DNA of 32,566 nt from Bacillota bacterium (GCA_012799115.1 JAAZLY010000061.1:1-32566); one strand, 5' to 3'; positions 15,421-23,395 are shown, counted from the stretch's first letter. Notes: a model not told the origin generated them from the sequence alone. Translations and numbers: made by a program.

Positions 15421-16175
15421 GACGTCTCTCCCCTCTGCCAATAGAACTTGAGTTGTTCTCTGAGGCGTGCCTCCGTTAGGTACCGTCTGAGGTGACCGCC
15501 AACGGCAAGGGAAATCGTTCCCGTTTCTTCCGAGATTACAACGATCACAGCATCCGTCTGTTCCGACATGCCTACAGCTGCCCTATGCCTCGTTCCCAGG
15601 CCTGGGCTTAACTGGCTATCGGTGAGGGGTAAGACGGAGCTGGCACTGACGATCCGGCCACCTGCCACAATCACTGCACCATCATGGAGAGGGCTGTTGG
15701 GCTCAAAGATATTCAATAAGAGTTCGGTGCTGATCAGGGCGTCTAGTCTGACGCCAGATTCAACAAACTCATGTAAACCAGTCTCTCGCTGAAAGACAAT
15801 CAAAGCACCCGTTTTCTTCGCACTCATCCGACTACAGCTCTCGATGACTGCATCGAGATCGAATACTTCCTGCCCTACGCCCCGCCCCGCCATCCAGCCA
15901 AAGAATTGACCGCGGCCAAGCTGCTCTAAGGCCCGCCTCAATTCTGGATAGAAAACTACAGGCAAAGCCACTAAGAACAAAGTTGTAGCCTGATCCAACA
16001 GCCAACTCACTGTACGCAGACTCAAGGCTCTTGCTACTACGCTACTGGCAAAGACCACGGCCAGACCCTTAACTAAGGTGGTTGCCCTGGTGCCTTGAAT
16101 AGAGTGAATCACTCGATAGACAACATAAGCCACGATCAGAATATCGATGACGTCTCGAAGTGTGAAAAGCACCAA
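15417..16175 (-). CDS. cdaA: Diadenylate cyclase CdaA (c-di-AMP synthase)
   Basis: Makes cyclic di-AMP from two ATP. The 252-residue protein has three N-terminal membrane helices (about 9-25, 34-50, 60-75) and a cytosolic DAC domain. The catalytic motifs are DGA at 165-167 (SPLHDGAVIV) and RHR at 196-198 (GLGTRHRAAVG). The start is TTG at 16173-16175 or GTG at 16170-16172; both fit the AGGAGG site just upstream. It is followed by cdaR and glmM, the standard module that ties c-di-AMP to cell-wall precursor supply and osmotic control. Confidence 0.96.
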   Translation of the reverse strand: MVLFTLRDVIDILIVAYVVYRVIHSIQGTRATTLVKGLAVVFASSVVARALSLRTVSWLLDQATTLFLVALPVVFYPELRRALEQLGRGQFFGWMAGRGVGQEVFDLDAVIESCSRMSAKKTGALIVFQRETGLHEFVESGVRLDALISTELLLNIFEPNSPLHDGAVIVAGGRIVSASSVLPLTDSQLSPGLGTRHRAAVGMSEQTDAVIVVISEETGTISLAVGGHLRRYLTEARLREQLKFYWQRGETS

Positions 16176-16199
16176 GAGCTCCTCCTTATAGTCCCTATC

Positions 16200-17318
16200 T
16201 TAAGCTTCCATGACTAGCTCTGCTGCTTTGGTAGCCTGCCCAAACTTCTTCAGATCCATTTCTAAAACGGCTAAAGCTGTTAAGACATCTAGTGGGGTAG
16301 CATAGCCCATGTGGCCTACCCTAAAGATGTTATTGGCGTGGATACCTTGACCCCCAGCAAACTCCACTCCGTAGCGTTCCCGCAGGCGGGCCCTGAAGCC
16401 ATCAGCATTGGGGTATCGAACGCCAGTAACAGTGGGCGAAGCATCTTCGTCCGCTACAAGCAGCTCCAAACCAATGGCCTTGATGCCAGAACGCATCATA
16501 TCGCGCATCAAGCGATGGCGAGCATAGACATTGTCTAAGCCTTCCGCTTCGATCATATTTAGTGCTTCCTCAAGGGCAAAGACATTATTAATATTCGGTG
16601 TAAATGGGGTCTCCGATTTCTCCATATACTGATCATAACGACGCAAATCAAGATAATAGCGACTGGCCCTGCACTTTTGTGAATACTCTTTCGCCCTGGG
16701 CGAAAAGGTCACAAAGGCCGTTCCAGGTGGTGTCATCAGGCACTTCTGTGAAGCACTGACGACTACATCCAAACCCCAAGCATCCATCTGGCAAGGTGTA
16801 CCACCTAGTGCACTCACAGCATCAACCACCAAGAGCGCGCTATGTCCTTCCCGGGCTTTCGAGATAGCTTCCACATCATTGAGGACAGCAGTGGATGATT
16901 CATTATACACTACGAAGATAAGCTCAATTTCGGGGTGATGCTTCAGAAATTCGCGTACCTTCTCTGGATCAATTCCAGCGTCCCAAGGAAAGTCTAAGAT
17001 GTGCAGTTCAGCCCCGTAAGCAGCACATAACTCGGCCCAACGGTTACCAAAAAAGCCTCCGACGAGACACAGGACTGGGGTATTTGGAGACACAAGATTA
17101 CTTACGGCAACCTCCATCCCAGCTGTTCCCGATCCTGTAATCATATGAATCTGGTTCGTAGTTCCAAACAAAGGACCAAGGCGTGCCAAGACCTTCGGAT
17201 AGTGTTCTTTAAAAAGAGCACCTCTATGGTTGATCATAGGCTTGGCCATCTGTAAAGATACTTCGTTTGGTACTGGCACCGGTCCGGGGATGCGCAGCTC
17301 AGGTTTAAAGCGGTACAT
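16200..17318 (-). CDS. Class V aminotransferase, alanine/serine-glyoxylate type
   Basis: A 372-residue PLP enzyme of aminotransferase class V. K192 in VVSASQKCLMTPPGTAF is the PLP lysine, LLVVDAVSALGGTP gives the aspartate that holds the pyridine nitrogen, and MITGSGTAGMEVAVSNL is the phosphate loop. The N-terminal PGPVPVPNEV and the C-terminal GIHANNIFRVGHMGYAT are typical of the PucG/SPT-AGT group (alanine-, serine- or purine-catabolism-linked glyoxylate aminotransferases). The exact amino donor cannot be read from sequence. The start ATG at 17316-17318 has AGGAGG 8 bases upstream. It precedes cdaA by 24 bases and may share its transcript. Confidence 0.9.
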   Translation of the reverse strand: MYRFKPELRIPGPVPVPNEVSLQMAKPMINHRGALFKEHYPKVLARLGPLFGTTNQIHMITGSGTAGMEVAVSNLVSPNTPVLCLVGGFFGNRWAELCAAYGAELHILDFPWDAGIDPEKVREFLKHHPEIELIFVVYNESSTAVLNDVEAISKAREGHSALLVVDAVSALGGTPCQMDAWGLDVVVSASQKCLMTPPGTAFVTFSPRAKEYSQKCRASRYYLDLRRYDQYMEKSETPFTPNINNVFALEEALNMIEAEGLDNVYARHRLMRDMMRSGIKAIGLELLVADEDASPTVTGVRYPNADGFRARLRERYGVEFAGGQGIHANNIFRVGHMGYATPLDVLTALAVLEMDLKKFGQATKAAELVMEA

Positions 17319-17353
17319 TTTACAATCCTCCTTGTCTGTAATAGAAAAGACCG

Positions 17354-17373
17354 TTCCCTGAGGGATCAGGGAA
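17354..17373 (-). terminator. Perfect inverted repeat between the flavodoxin-like and aminotransferase genes; weak terminator candidate
   Basis: TTCCCTGA and TCAGGGAA form an 8-bp perfect stem with a 4-base loop. On the minus strand the stem is followed within a few bases by CTTTTC, a short T-rich run. It lies 18 bases after the stop of the 139-residue gene and before the aminotransferase gene. It may end the long leftward transcript or act as an operator for cdaA-side genes. The T-run is weaker than in a standard intrinsic terminator. Confidence 0.5.
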
Positions 17374-17391
17374 GGTTTATTTCAAACGTCA

Positions 17392-17811
17392 CTAAAGTAA
17401 ACGTTTCAGACGCTTTGCAATGGATGCAAGTTCTTGTTCTCCGCCGATAGTGCCAAAATCCTCCACAATGACGCCCTGACGCTCCATATAGCCCATCAGC
17501 ACGCGCAATGCCTTAGTTGAACCAAGAAGACCCGGCCTTACAAAGGCTCCGCCCTTTTTGCCTTCGAGGCGCATCGCTTTTTTCAGTAGTCCATCCATCT
17601 CTACAGGCAACTGCGGCTTCCACCAACCCTTATATCCTGAGAAAACACATACCAGACCGTAGGGTGCGGCACTAACCGGCGATGAGGCTGCTTCCTTCGG
17701 AGATATCAGATCAACCTTTACCCCATCCTGTTCTAGCGCCTTCTGTAGCGCTCTTGCAGACTTTTGAATCTTCTCATCATCTGCGTGCATAAATAATACG
17801 CGCAAGTCCAT
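17392..17811 (-). CDS. Small flavodoxin-like protein of unknown function
   Basis: A 139-residue soluble protein with an alternating beta-alpha pattern like flavodoxin: MDLRVLFMHADDEKIQKSA, then YGLVCVFSGYKGWW, then KKGGAFVRPGLLGS and VIVEDFGTIGG. The usual FMN phosphate loop (S/T-x-T-G-x-T after the first strand) is absent, so FMN binding is doubtful. No signal peptide or membrane helix. The start ATG at 17809-17811 has GGGGG close upstream. It is the last gene of the run that includes cwlD, 64 bases after it. I do not recognise a characterised relative. Confidence 0.7.
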   Translation of the reverse strand: MDLRVLFMHADDEKIQKSARALQKALEQDGVKVDLISPKEAASSPVSAAPYGLVCVFSGYKGWWKPQLPVEMDGLLKKAMRLEGKKGGAFVRPGLLGSTKALRVLMGYMERQGVIVEDFGTIGGEQELASIAKRLKRLL

Positions 17812-17875
17812 TGCCCCCTATCTTTTTCGTATCGATCTTCCCTATTAAGTTCTCTAAACGATAGCTAAATCCTGT

Positions 17876-18589
17876 CTAGTTACGGTAATAACGAAGGAGG
17901 CCTTGGAAAATGGCCTGCGCTACCTGCCTCTGATATTCTGCCTCAGCAAGGAGTGCTGCCTCCCGGGGATTGGATAAAAACCCCACCTCCACCATAGCAG
18001 CAGGCATGGTGGTGTTTCTCAGAACGCGAAAATCCCCTGGGCGTGCCAGGCGATTGTTAGGTCCAAGGTGCCTTACCAACTCCGTCTGCAGAGTTCTAGC
18101 CAAATGTTCGCCCTCACCGCTTCCCTCGTAGTAAAATGTTTGGGCCCCCGACCACCGGGGAGATGGAAAGTAGTTGGCATGAATTGAGATATATAGGTCT
18201 GCTTGAGCATCCTCAGCTATTTGTACTCGTTTGTCGAGATCCTGGCGTTTTCTCTGGAGAAGGTTTGTTTCGCTGGAGTCGGCGAGGTCATAATCGCCTT
18301 GGCGTGTCAAGACGACATAGACGGCCGCTCTCTGTAGCAAATGCTCCAACTCTTTGGAAATGGCCAAAGTAACGTCTTTTTCCAACACACCGCTAGCACT
18401 CACCGCCCCGGGGTCGATTCCTCCATGGCCTGGATCAATAATGATCGTTCTACCAGAAATCCCCTCTCTGGAGAGGTTACCTGATACAGGCAAGAAATAG
18501 TCTCCACCCGTTCCGAGAAAGATCCCCACAGCCAGACAAGTGAAGATCCACCACAACACTTGCCTCCCGCTAAAGAACCAGATACGCAC
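17876..18589 (-). CDS. cwlD: N-acetylmuramoyl-L-alanine amidase, CwlD-like (Amidase_3)
   Basis: A zinc amidase that cleaves the MurNAc-L-alanine bond of peptidoglycan. CwlD acts in spore cortex muramic-lactam formation. With 237 residues, it has one N-terminal membrane helix (about 11-27) and one Amidase_3 domain. Zinc and catalytic residues visible are H55 (IDPGHGGIDPG), E70 (LEKDVTL), H137 (SIHANYF) and E201 (MVEVGFLSN). The start GTG at 18587-18589 is preferred over an upstream GTG at 18607, because GGAGGTG sits 7 bases before it. There are no cell-wall-binding repeats, which favours CwlD over vegetative amidases, but the sporulation role is inferred. Confidence 0.88.
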   Translation of the reverse strand: MRIWFFSGRQVLWWIFTCLAVGIFLGTGGDYFLPVSGNLSREGISGRTIIIDPGHGGIDPGAVSASGVLEKDVTLAISKELEHLLQRAAVYVVLTRQGDYDLADSSETNLLQRKRQDLDKRVQIAEDAQADLYISIHANYFPSPRWSGAQTFYYEGSGEGEHLARTLQTELVRHLGPNNRLARPGDFRVLRNTTMPAAMVEVGFLSNPREAALLAEAEYQRQVAQAIFQGLLRYYRN

Positions 18590-18618
18590 AAAAAAACACC
18601 TCCACACCCAAAAAGTAT

Positions 18619-19233
18619 TCAGGCGTGGAGCTGTTTACAACACTTTAAAACGCGAAAGCCAGCTTTCTTTTCCACTGTCTCGCAATGGCCGGCCAAATCC
18701 TGGAGGTAGGATTCGAGACTCTTGGCTCCTTGTTTGGTTCGAATCACTGCCAAGAGGCAACCCCCTGCTTTGAGGGCGTGGAAAGCATCGGTCAAAAGCT
18801 TGTAATAGACGTCTTTTCCTGCCCTGATAGGGGGATTAGAGAGAACCCAATCGAAGGTAAGATCATCAGGTAGGGCACCTAGACCATCACTCACCATGAC
18901 CTTTGCCTGCCCAATTCCATTTCGAATGGCATTCTCCTGGGCAAGTTCGCATGCTCTCTCATTGACGTCCACCATGTAAACATGCCCCGAGGGACCAACG
19001 AGCGATGCGGCAACAAGTCCGATGGGACCATAACCGCAGCCTAAATCCAACACTGTATCTCCTGGTCGAAGGGCAAGGGTATCAATGAGAATCCGACTGC
19101 CCAAGTCCACGTCATCCTTGGAAAATACGCCGCTATCGGTGGTAAAAACATAGTCTCTTCCCCTGAGTTCAGTGGTAAACTCCCGAACTTGATGTGCCGC
19201 TCGGGGCTTGCTTGTGAAGTAGTGATCGTTCAT
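18619..19233 (-). CDS. Class I SAM-dependent methyltransferase, RsmC/MTS type
   Basis: A 204-residue single-domain methyltransferase related to RsmC/RlmG, which methylate guanines in rRNA. The SAM-binding loop VLDLGCGYGPIG spans 61-72; the acidic residue after strand 2 is in VYMVDVNERA; NPPI (133-136) is the catalytic NPPY-like motif of N-methyltransferases. The N-terminal HYFTSKPRAAHQVREF and GVFSKDDVDLGSRIL are typical. The ATG at 19231-19233 overlaps the stop of the upstream TPR gene as ATGA. The actual substrate is not shown by sequence. Confidence 0.9.
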   Translation of the reverse strand: MNDHYFTSKPRAAHQVREFTTELRGRDYVFTTDSGVFSKDDVDLGSRILIDTLALRPGDTVLDLGCGYGPIGLVAASLVGPSGHVYMVDVNERACELAQENAIRNGIGQAKVMVSDGLGALPDDLTFDWVLSNPPIRAGKDVYYKLLTDAFHALKAGGCLLAVIRTKQGAKSLESYLQDLAGHCETVEKKAGFRVLKCCKQLHA

Positions 19234-20441
19234 GGACGTTCTTCTCCTAGAGCCTTTAGGACCAAGTCCAAGTGTCCTTGAACTTCAGCCACTGCTTCAT
19301 CCGTAATGGTCTCCAGAGCCTCTAGCAGAAGCTCTTTCGCCTCTTCATAGCGTCCCACGAGGTAATACCCGTAGCCTAAGGTATCGAGGTAGATATCCTT
19401 CCGTTCCAGCTCAACGGCGCGTTTTGCCATCTCTAAGGCGTGGGGAATCTGAACTTCCCGGAGGAAGTAGTGGTAGGCCAAATTGTTCAAGGCTAGATGG
19501 TTATCGGGTTGGCGCATCAGAACTTGTTGATAATTCTCTACGACACCTAGGAAGTTATCGATCCCTTCGTAGGCAAAGGCCTGGTACAAATAGACCTGCC
19601 AGAACTGGGGGGCCAAGGACAACATTTCTTGGCTAATGGAAAGTGCCTTTTCATAGTTCTTTGCCTGAAACTCTTCTAGGAAGAGCCCATTCAACTCATC
19701 GAGTCTAGCAAGCCTTGGCAGAGGATTATCTTCCCATTCGGGATAGAAAGACCACTCGGATAGTTCCATAGCAACGACCCCATGCGGCTCTTCTATCTCA
19801 AGACGCGTGGGAACCCAGCCTTCCTGGCCAACCTGCACCGTGAGGCGAGCTGGTTTGGCCGCAAAAACAAGCTCCAGCTCTACCAGGGTCATCTCGTGAT
19901 CCTTGAGGATGTAGGACGCGATCGTAACAAGGGTCTGATCACCCTTGCGAACCAGGAAGGGTATACCGCTTTCCTCATCAAACCAAGCCACAAGCTCGGG
20001 GTCCTCAAGGCCAACATAACGCTTGGCTTGTCGCTCGGCTATCCTATCCATGCCGGAAAAGTCCAAGGGGACTCTAGAGAACTCTACGAGACGAAACAAG
20101 TATTCTTGGATATCTTCAAACAACCAGTAGGAATCGTAGCCGTACTGCACATCGCCCCCGGTCTGAACATGGACGAAATCAGCCTTGCTCGTAATCGTAA
20201 CAGGAGCTTTCTGGGTCAGATATTGCACCTGAAACCCATCAGGGTAGGCAAATCTGAGTATCCCGTCCATTCGCAGCGCTTTTTCGCTGTCACCGATGAA
20301 CTCAACGAGAATGCGCGCACTGCCGAATTCATGATCGAACCAGGTAGCCGGAAGCTCTAAGGCCTGCGAGGAGCTATAGGCTCCTAGGAGCAGCGTTGCC
20401 AACAATACCAAGAATCGAAGTTTGGATTTGTTGCGACTCAA
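19230..20441 (-). CDS. Exported TPR-repeat protein with an N-terminal beta-rich (LolA-like?) domain
   Basis: A 403-residue protein with a signal peptide (hydrophobic residues about 9-27, possible cut after SQA-L). Residues about 30-250 look all-beta, with alternating strands such as MDGILRFAYPDGFQVQYL and PARLTVQVGQEGWVPTRLEI, reminiscent of LolA/LppX-like outer-membrane lipoprotein-sorting folds; this is tentative. The C-terminal part (about 255-400) holds three or four TPR units (NYEKALSISQEMLSLAP; NHLALNNLAYHYF; GRYEEAKELLLEAL). The start is TTG at 20439-20441, with GGGAGG 7 bases upstream, overlapping the deoC stop (TTGA). No function is assigned. Confidence 0.75.
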   Translation of the reverse strand: MSRNKSKLRFLVLLATLLLGAYSSSQALELPATWFDHEFGSARILVEFIGDSEKALRMDGILRFAYPDGFQVQYLTQKAPVTITSKADFVHVQTGGDVQYGYDSYWLFEDIQEYLFRLVEFSRVPLDFSGMDRIAERQAKRYVGLEDPELVAWFDEESGIPFLVRKGDQTLVTIASYILKDHEMTLVELELVFAAKPARLTVQVGQEGWVPTRLEIEEPHGVVAMELSEWSFYPEWEDNPLPRLARLDELNGLFLEEFQAKNYEKALSISQEMLSLAPQFWQVYLYQAFAYEGIDNFLGVVENYQQVLMRQPDNHLALNNLAYHYFLREVQIPHALEMAKRAVELERKDIYLDTLGYGYYLVGRYEEAKELLLEALETITDEAVAEVQGHLDLVLKALGEERP

Positions 20442-21238
20442 TAGTCTGCCTCCCCCCTCAACCCTTCAATAATGGCAACGCCAGAACTGGCCCCGAGGCG
20501 ATTTGCACCTGCCTTAATCATAGCTAGGGCGGTAGCTAGATCACGAATACCCCCCGATGCCTTGACACCGCAGTCATCGCCTACTACATTGCGCATTAGC
20601 GCAACATCTTCCACCGTCGCTCCTCCAGGACCAAATCCTGTTGAGGTCTTGACGAAATCGGCGCCTGCCATTCGAGCTAAGATACAACCCCTAACAATCT
20701 GTTCCTTGCTTAAATAGCCAGTCTCTAAAATAACTTTGAGGATTTGTCCGCTCACAGCATCCCGAACTGCCTTGATGTCGGAGTAGACTCTAGCATAGTC
20801 CTTCTCTAGGAGCCCCCCAATATTGACCACCATGTCGATCTCTTCTGCACCAGCTGCTACCGCATCCCGCGCTTCGAGTACCTTGGTCAACGTTGAAGTC
20901 GCACCTAGAGGGAACCCGATTACGGTGCAAACCTTCACGCCGCTTCCCCGTAAGAGACGAGCGGCGGCTGGAACATGTGCGGGATTAACGCATACTGATG
21001 CAAACTGGTAGTGCATGGCTTCTTCACAAAGTGTAGCAATCTGGGCCTGAGAAGCCGTTGGTTTGAGCAGGGTATGATCAATGAAAGAAGCTAGTGCGCT
21101 GTCCTCCGTTGAAGTAGCTTCTTTCTTTTTCCCGCTCCCCGCAGGAACAACCAAGCGGATACCCTGTCTAGCTAAGGCCAGACCAATCTCTTCTTTCTGC
21201 TCTTCCAGCCACTTGTGATCCATCTCTTTCACCGACAC
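20438..21238 (-). CDS. deoC: Deoxyribose-phosphate aldolase
   Basis: DeoC cleaves 2-deoxyribose-5-phosphate into acetaldehyde and glyceraldehyde-3-phosphate. The Schiff-base lysine is K197 (GADFVKTSTGFGPGGAT), the assisting lysine is K226 (GVKASGGIRD), and IDHTLLKP (53-60) starts the catalytic barrel. The enzyme has 266 residues, about 48 of them an N-terminal extension absent from the shortest family members; it is lysine/glutamate-rich. The start is GTG at 21236-21238, touching the glpP stop (TAGTG). Association with glpK/glpP suggests a carbon-scavenging set delivering triose phosphates. Confidence 0.95.
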   Translation of the reverse strand: MSVKEMDHKWLEEQKEEIGLALARQGIRLVVPAGSGKKKEATSTEDSALASFIDHTLLKPTASQAQIATLCEEAMHYQFASVCVNPAHVPAAARLLRGSGVKVCTVIGFPLGATSTLTKVLEARDAVAAGAEEIDMVVNIGGLLEKDYARVYSDIKAVRDAVSGQILKVILETGYLSKEQIVRGCILARMAGADFVKTSTGFGPGGATVEDVALMRNVVGDDCGVKASGGIRDLATALAMIKAGANRLGASSGVAIIEGLRGEADY

Positions 21239-21846
21239 TACACCCTTTCATAATTCCATAGTTCCACGCGACTGGTAGAAACGGCTAAGACTGGAGGCTT
21301 AATAATCTGCTCTAGTTCAGCGGTGGTTTCCACCAGGCCACCTCCGATCATTGGAGGAAGGGTTTCAGGCAAACGTCCAAGAACGGATGGTAACACCAAG
21401 GCCGGCAAGATCTCGACTGCATCAGGTTGACTGGAGTGAATCATGCGTAAGCCTGTGCGTAGCGCCTCAGAATCCAACATAAATAGACGTTGAATGCCGA
21501 GCATGCCTGCTTTTTGAGCAGCGGTTACCAAGTAACCCTTCGTGGTTAAGACACCATCGATGCCTATCTCAGAAGCTAGAACCTCCATCCCAGCAGCATC
21601 CTTGGCAATACCAGCAATCAAATCCACGTGGGCAAAGAGCATCTGATCCTGCTCTTTGCATAGCTTTGCCAAGTTACGCAACTCAAAAATATCGCCTGTA
21701 AGGTAAAAGCACACCTTAACACCTGCAGTTGCAGTCAGGTGAGCATCGTTAAAGCCCTTGAGTCCGGCAATAATCGGTTTTTGCTTCAAGCCTAACTTTA
21801 GTCTCTGCAACCGTTCTCTGCGCATTCGTTCTTGTCTAATCATCAC
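21238..21846 (-). CDS. glpP: Glycerol-3-phosphate-responsive antiterminator GlpP
   Basis: GlpP is an RNA-binding regulator; with glycerol-3-phosphate it prevents early termination in leaders of glp mRNAs in Bacillus. This protein has 202 residues with the family pattern: QKPIIAGLKG, VKVCFYLTGDIFELRNLAK, FAHVDLIAGIAKD, IDGVLTTKGYLVTAAQKAGMLGIQRLFMLDSEAL, and ILPALVLPSV near the C-terminus, a TIM-barrel-like fold. The start is GTG at 21846 or the ATG immediately after (21843), overlapping the end of glpK by about 10 bases. Unusually, it follows glpK rather than leading the cluster. I see no classical GlpP target terminator before glpK. Confidence 0.93.
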   Translation of the reverse strand: MMIRQERMRRERLQRLKLGLKQKPIIAGLKGFNDAHLTATAGVKVCFYLTGDIFELRNLAKLCKEQDQMLFAHVDLIAGIAKDAAGMEVLASEIGIDGVLTTKGYLVTAAQKAGMLGIQRLFMLDSEALRTGLRMIHSSQPDAVEILPALVLPSVLGRLPETLPPMIGGGLVETTAELEQIIKPPVLAVSTSRVELWNYERV

Positions 21847-23338
21847 TCACCCAACTCTTGGCGCTGGCTACCGCCTTACTCCAACCCTGGGCTAGACGGA
21901 GCCGTTCGGCCTGCCGCATCACGGGCTCGTAAACTTGCGGTCCCTGCCAGCACTTTAGAATGTCCTCTTGGCTCTTCCAAAAACCTACAGCAAGCCCAGC
22001 TAAATAGGCGGCTCCCAAGGCTGTCGTTTCAAAAATCTGTGGTCTTTGGACCTGAATGCCCGTTAAATCCGCTAAGAATTGACAGATAAAGTTGTTCACC
22101 GAAGCTCCGCCATCCACCCTCAATGTAGTCAGGGGAATCTGTGAGTCTTTGGTCATCACATCTACTACTTCTTTCGTTTGATAGACAATGGCTTCAAGGG
22201 TAGCCCTAACTAAGTGGGCCCGATTCACACCACGGGTAATACCCATCATCATGCCCCGCACATAGGGATCCCAATGGGGAGCACCCAGCCCGACAAAACT
22301 CGGCACAAAATAAAGTCCATTTGTATCTGGTACTGAAAGTGCGATCTCCTCGGTCTCGGCCGCTGTCTTCACCAAACCCATTTCATCCCGGAGCCACTTA
22401 ATGGCTGCTCCTGCCACAAATACGCTACCTTCTAGGGCATATTGCACCTTTCCGTCAACGCCCCAAGCTATGGTTGTGACAAGACCATTCGCTGAGGTAA
22501 TCAGCTTCGACCCGGTGTTCATAAGAATGAAGGCACCTGTGCCAAATGTTGCTTTAACAGTACCAGGATCAAAACAGGTCTGACCAAAAAGTGCAGCCTG
22601 TTGATCGCCTGCTGCACCAGCAATGGGAATTCCAGCTGGAAGTGATCCGAGCCGGACTGTATGTCCGTAAACTTCACTGGAAGAGGCAACCTCGGGCAAT
22701 ATCTCACAAGGAATATCTAGAGCATCTAATAGGTCATGATCCCACTTTAAGTCTGCGATATTAAAAAGTAAGGTTCTGGAGGCATTAGAATAGTCTGTAA
22801 CATGCTTTTGTCCCCCAGTAAGCTTGTAGATAAGCCACGAGTCAATCGTACCAAAGGCCAACTCTCCCTTTCTGGCCCGTTCCTTAAGCTCAGGTTGATG
22901 GTCAAAGATCCACTTGAGCTTGGTTCCCGAAAAGTAGGCATCCAAGACAAGCCCTGTCTTTTCACGAAATAGGGGTTCGAGACCTTGTCGCCGCAAGTCA
23001 TCGCAGATGCCTGCGGTTCGACGGCATTGCCAGACAATCGCTCTTGTCACAGGCTCCCCCGTTTTCCGATCCCAAAGTACCACCGTCTCGCGCTGGTTGG
23101 TTACACCAATAGCCCCTATCCGGTTTGGATCCACCCCAGTTTCCTGGAGAATTTCCTCAAGGAGGGTTAGTGTTCCCTGCCAAATTTCTGATGCATCATG
23201 CTCGACCCAGCCAGGCCTTGGATAGTACTGGGGAAATTCTTCATATACTTTGCCAATCATTTGGCACTGATGGTCAAAGAGAATGACGGTGGTTCCTGTC
23301 GTTCCCTGGTCAATTGCTAATATGTAGTTTGCGAGCAA
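21836..23338 (-). CDS. glpK: Glycerol kinase
   Basis: GlpK phosphorylates glycerol to sn-glycerol-3-phosphate, the GlpP effector. It has 500 residues, standard length. The FGGY signature region includes LAIDQGTTGTTVILFD at the N-terminus, GVTNQRETVVLWDRKTGEP, the substrate region PGWVEHDASEIW, GAAGDQQAALFGQ, and LRVDGGASVNNFICQFLAD. The start is TTG at 23336-23338, with AAGGAGG 9 bases upstream. No glpF (facilitator) or glpD is in the window. Its Shine-Dalgarno could be hidden in an RNA hairpin (see separate entry). Confidence 0.97.
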   Translation of the reverse strand: MLANYILAIDQGTTGTTVILFDHQCQMIGKVYEEFPQYYPRPGWVEHDASEIWQGTLTLLEEILQETGVDPNRIGAIGVTNQRETVVLWDRKTGEPVTRAIVWQCRRTAGICDDLRRQGLEPLFREKTGLVLDAYFSGTKLKWIFDHQPELKERARKGELAFGTIDSWLIYKLTGGQKHVTDYSNASRTLLFNIADLKWDHDLLDALDIPCEILPEVASSSEVYGHTVRLGSLPAGIPIAGAAGDQQAALFGQTCFDPGTVKATFGTGAFILMNTGSKLITSANGLVTTIAWGVDGKVQYALEGSVFVAGAAIKWLRDEMGLVKTAAETEEIALSVPDTNGLYFVPSFVGLGAPHWDPYVRGMMMGITRGVNRAHLVRATLEAIVYQTKEVVDVMTKDSQIPLTTLRVDGGASVNNFICQFLADLTGIQVQRPQIFETTALGAAYLAGLAVGFWKSQEDILKCWQGPQVYEPVMRQAERLRLAQGWSKAVASAKSWVSDD

Positions 23339-23346
23339 GACAAACT

Positions 23347-23395
23347 GCCTCCTTCCGTCTACTCATAAATTCTGCAGGAGGCTCTTATTTCCTGC
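23347..23395 (-). promoter_or_regulatory. Two mutually exclusive hairpins over the glpK ribosome binding site (candidate)
   Basis: On the minus strand, GCCTCCT (23376-23382, just after the 5-formyl-THF cyclo-ligase stop) is complementary over 7 bases to AGGAGGC (23347-23353), which contains the glpK Shine-Dalgarno. The overlapping TCCTGC (23374-23379) is complementary to GCAGGA (23390-23395), inside the last codons of the upstream gene. Only one pairing can form at a time. A ribosome finishing the upstream gene would cover GCAGGA and favour sequestration. This is a by-eye fold, and pyrimidine runs near ribosome binding sites often pair by chance. Confidence 0.35.

Noticed and set aside
17812..17875. 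TATCG/CGATA inverted repeat between cwlD and the 139-residue gene
   Set aside because: Five-base arms separated by over 20 bases are expected by chance and no T-run follows.
19424..20360. Long plus-strand open frames opposite the TPR gene (e.g. 19782-20360)
   Set aside because: They have no ribosome binding site or recognisable protein pattern, and lie opposite a gene with a signal peptide and TPR units.
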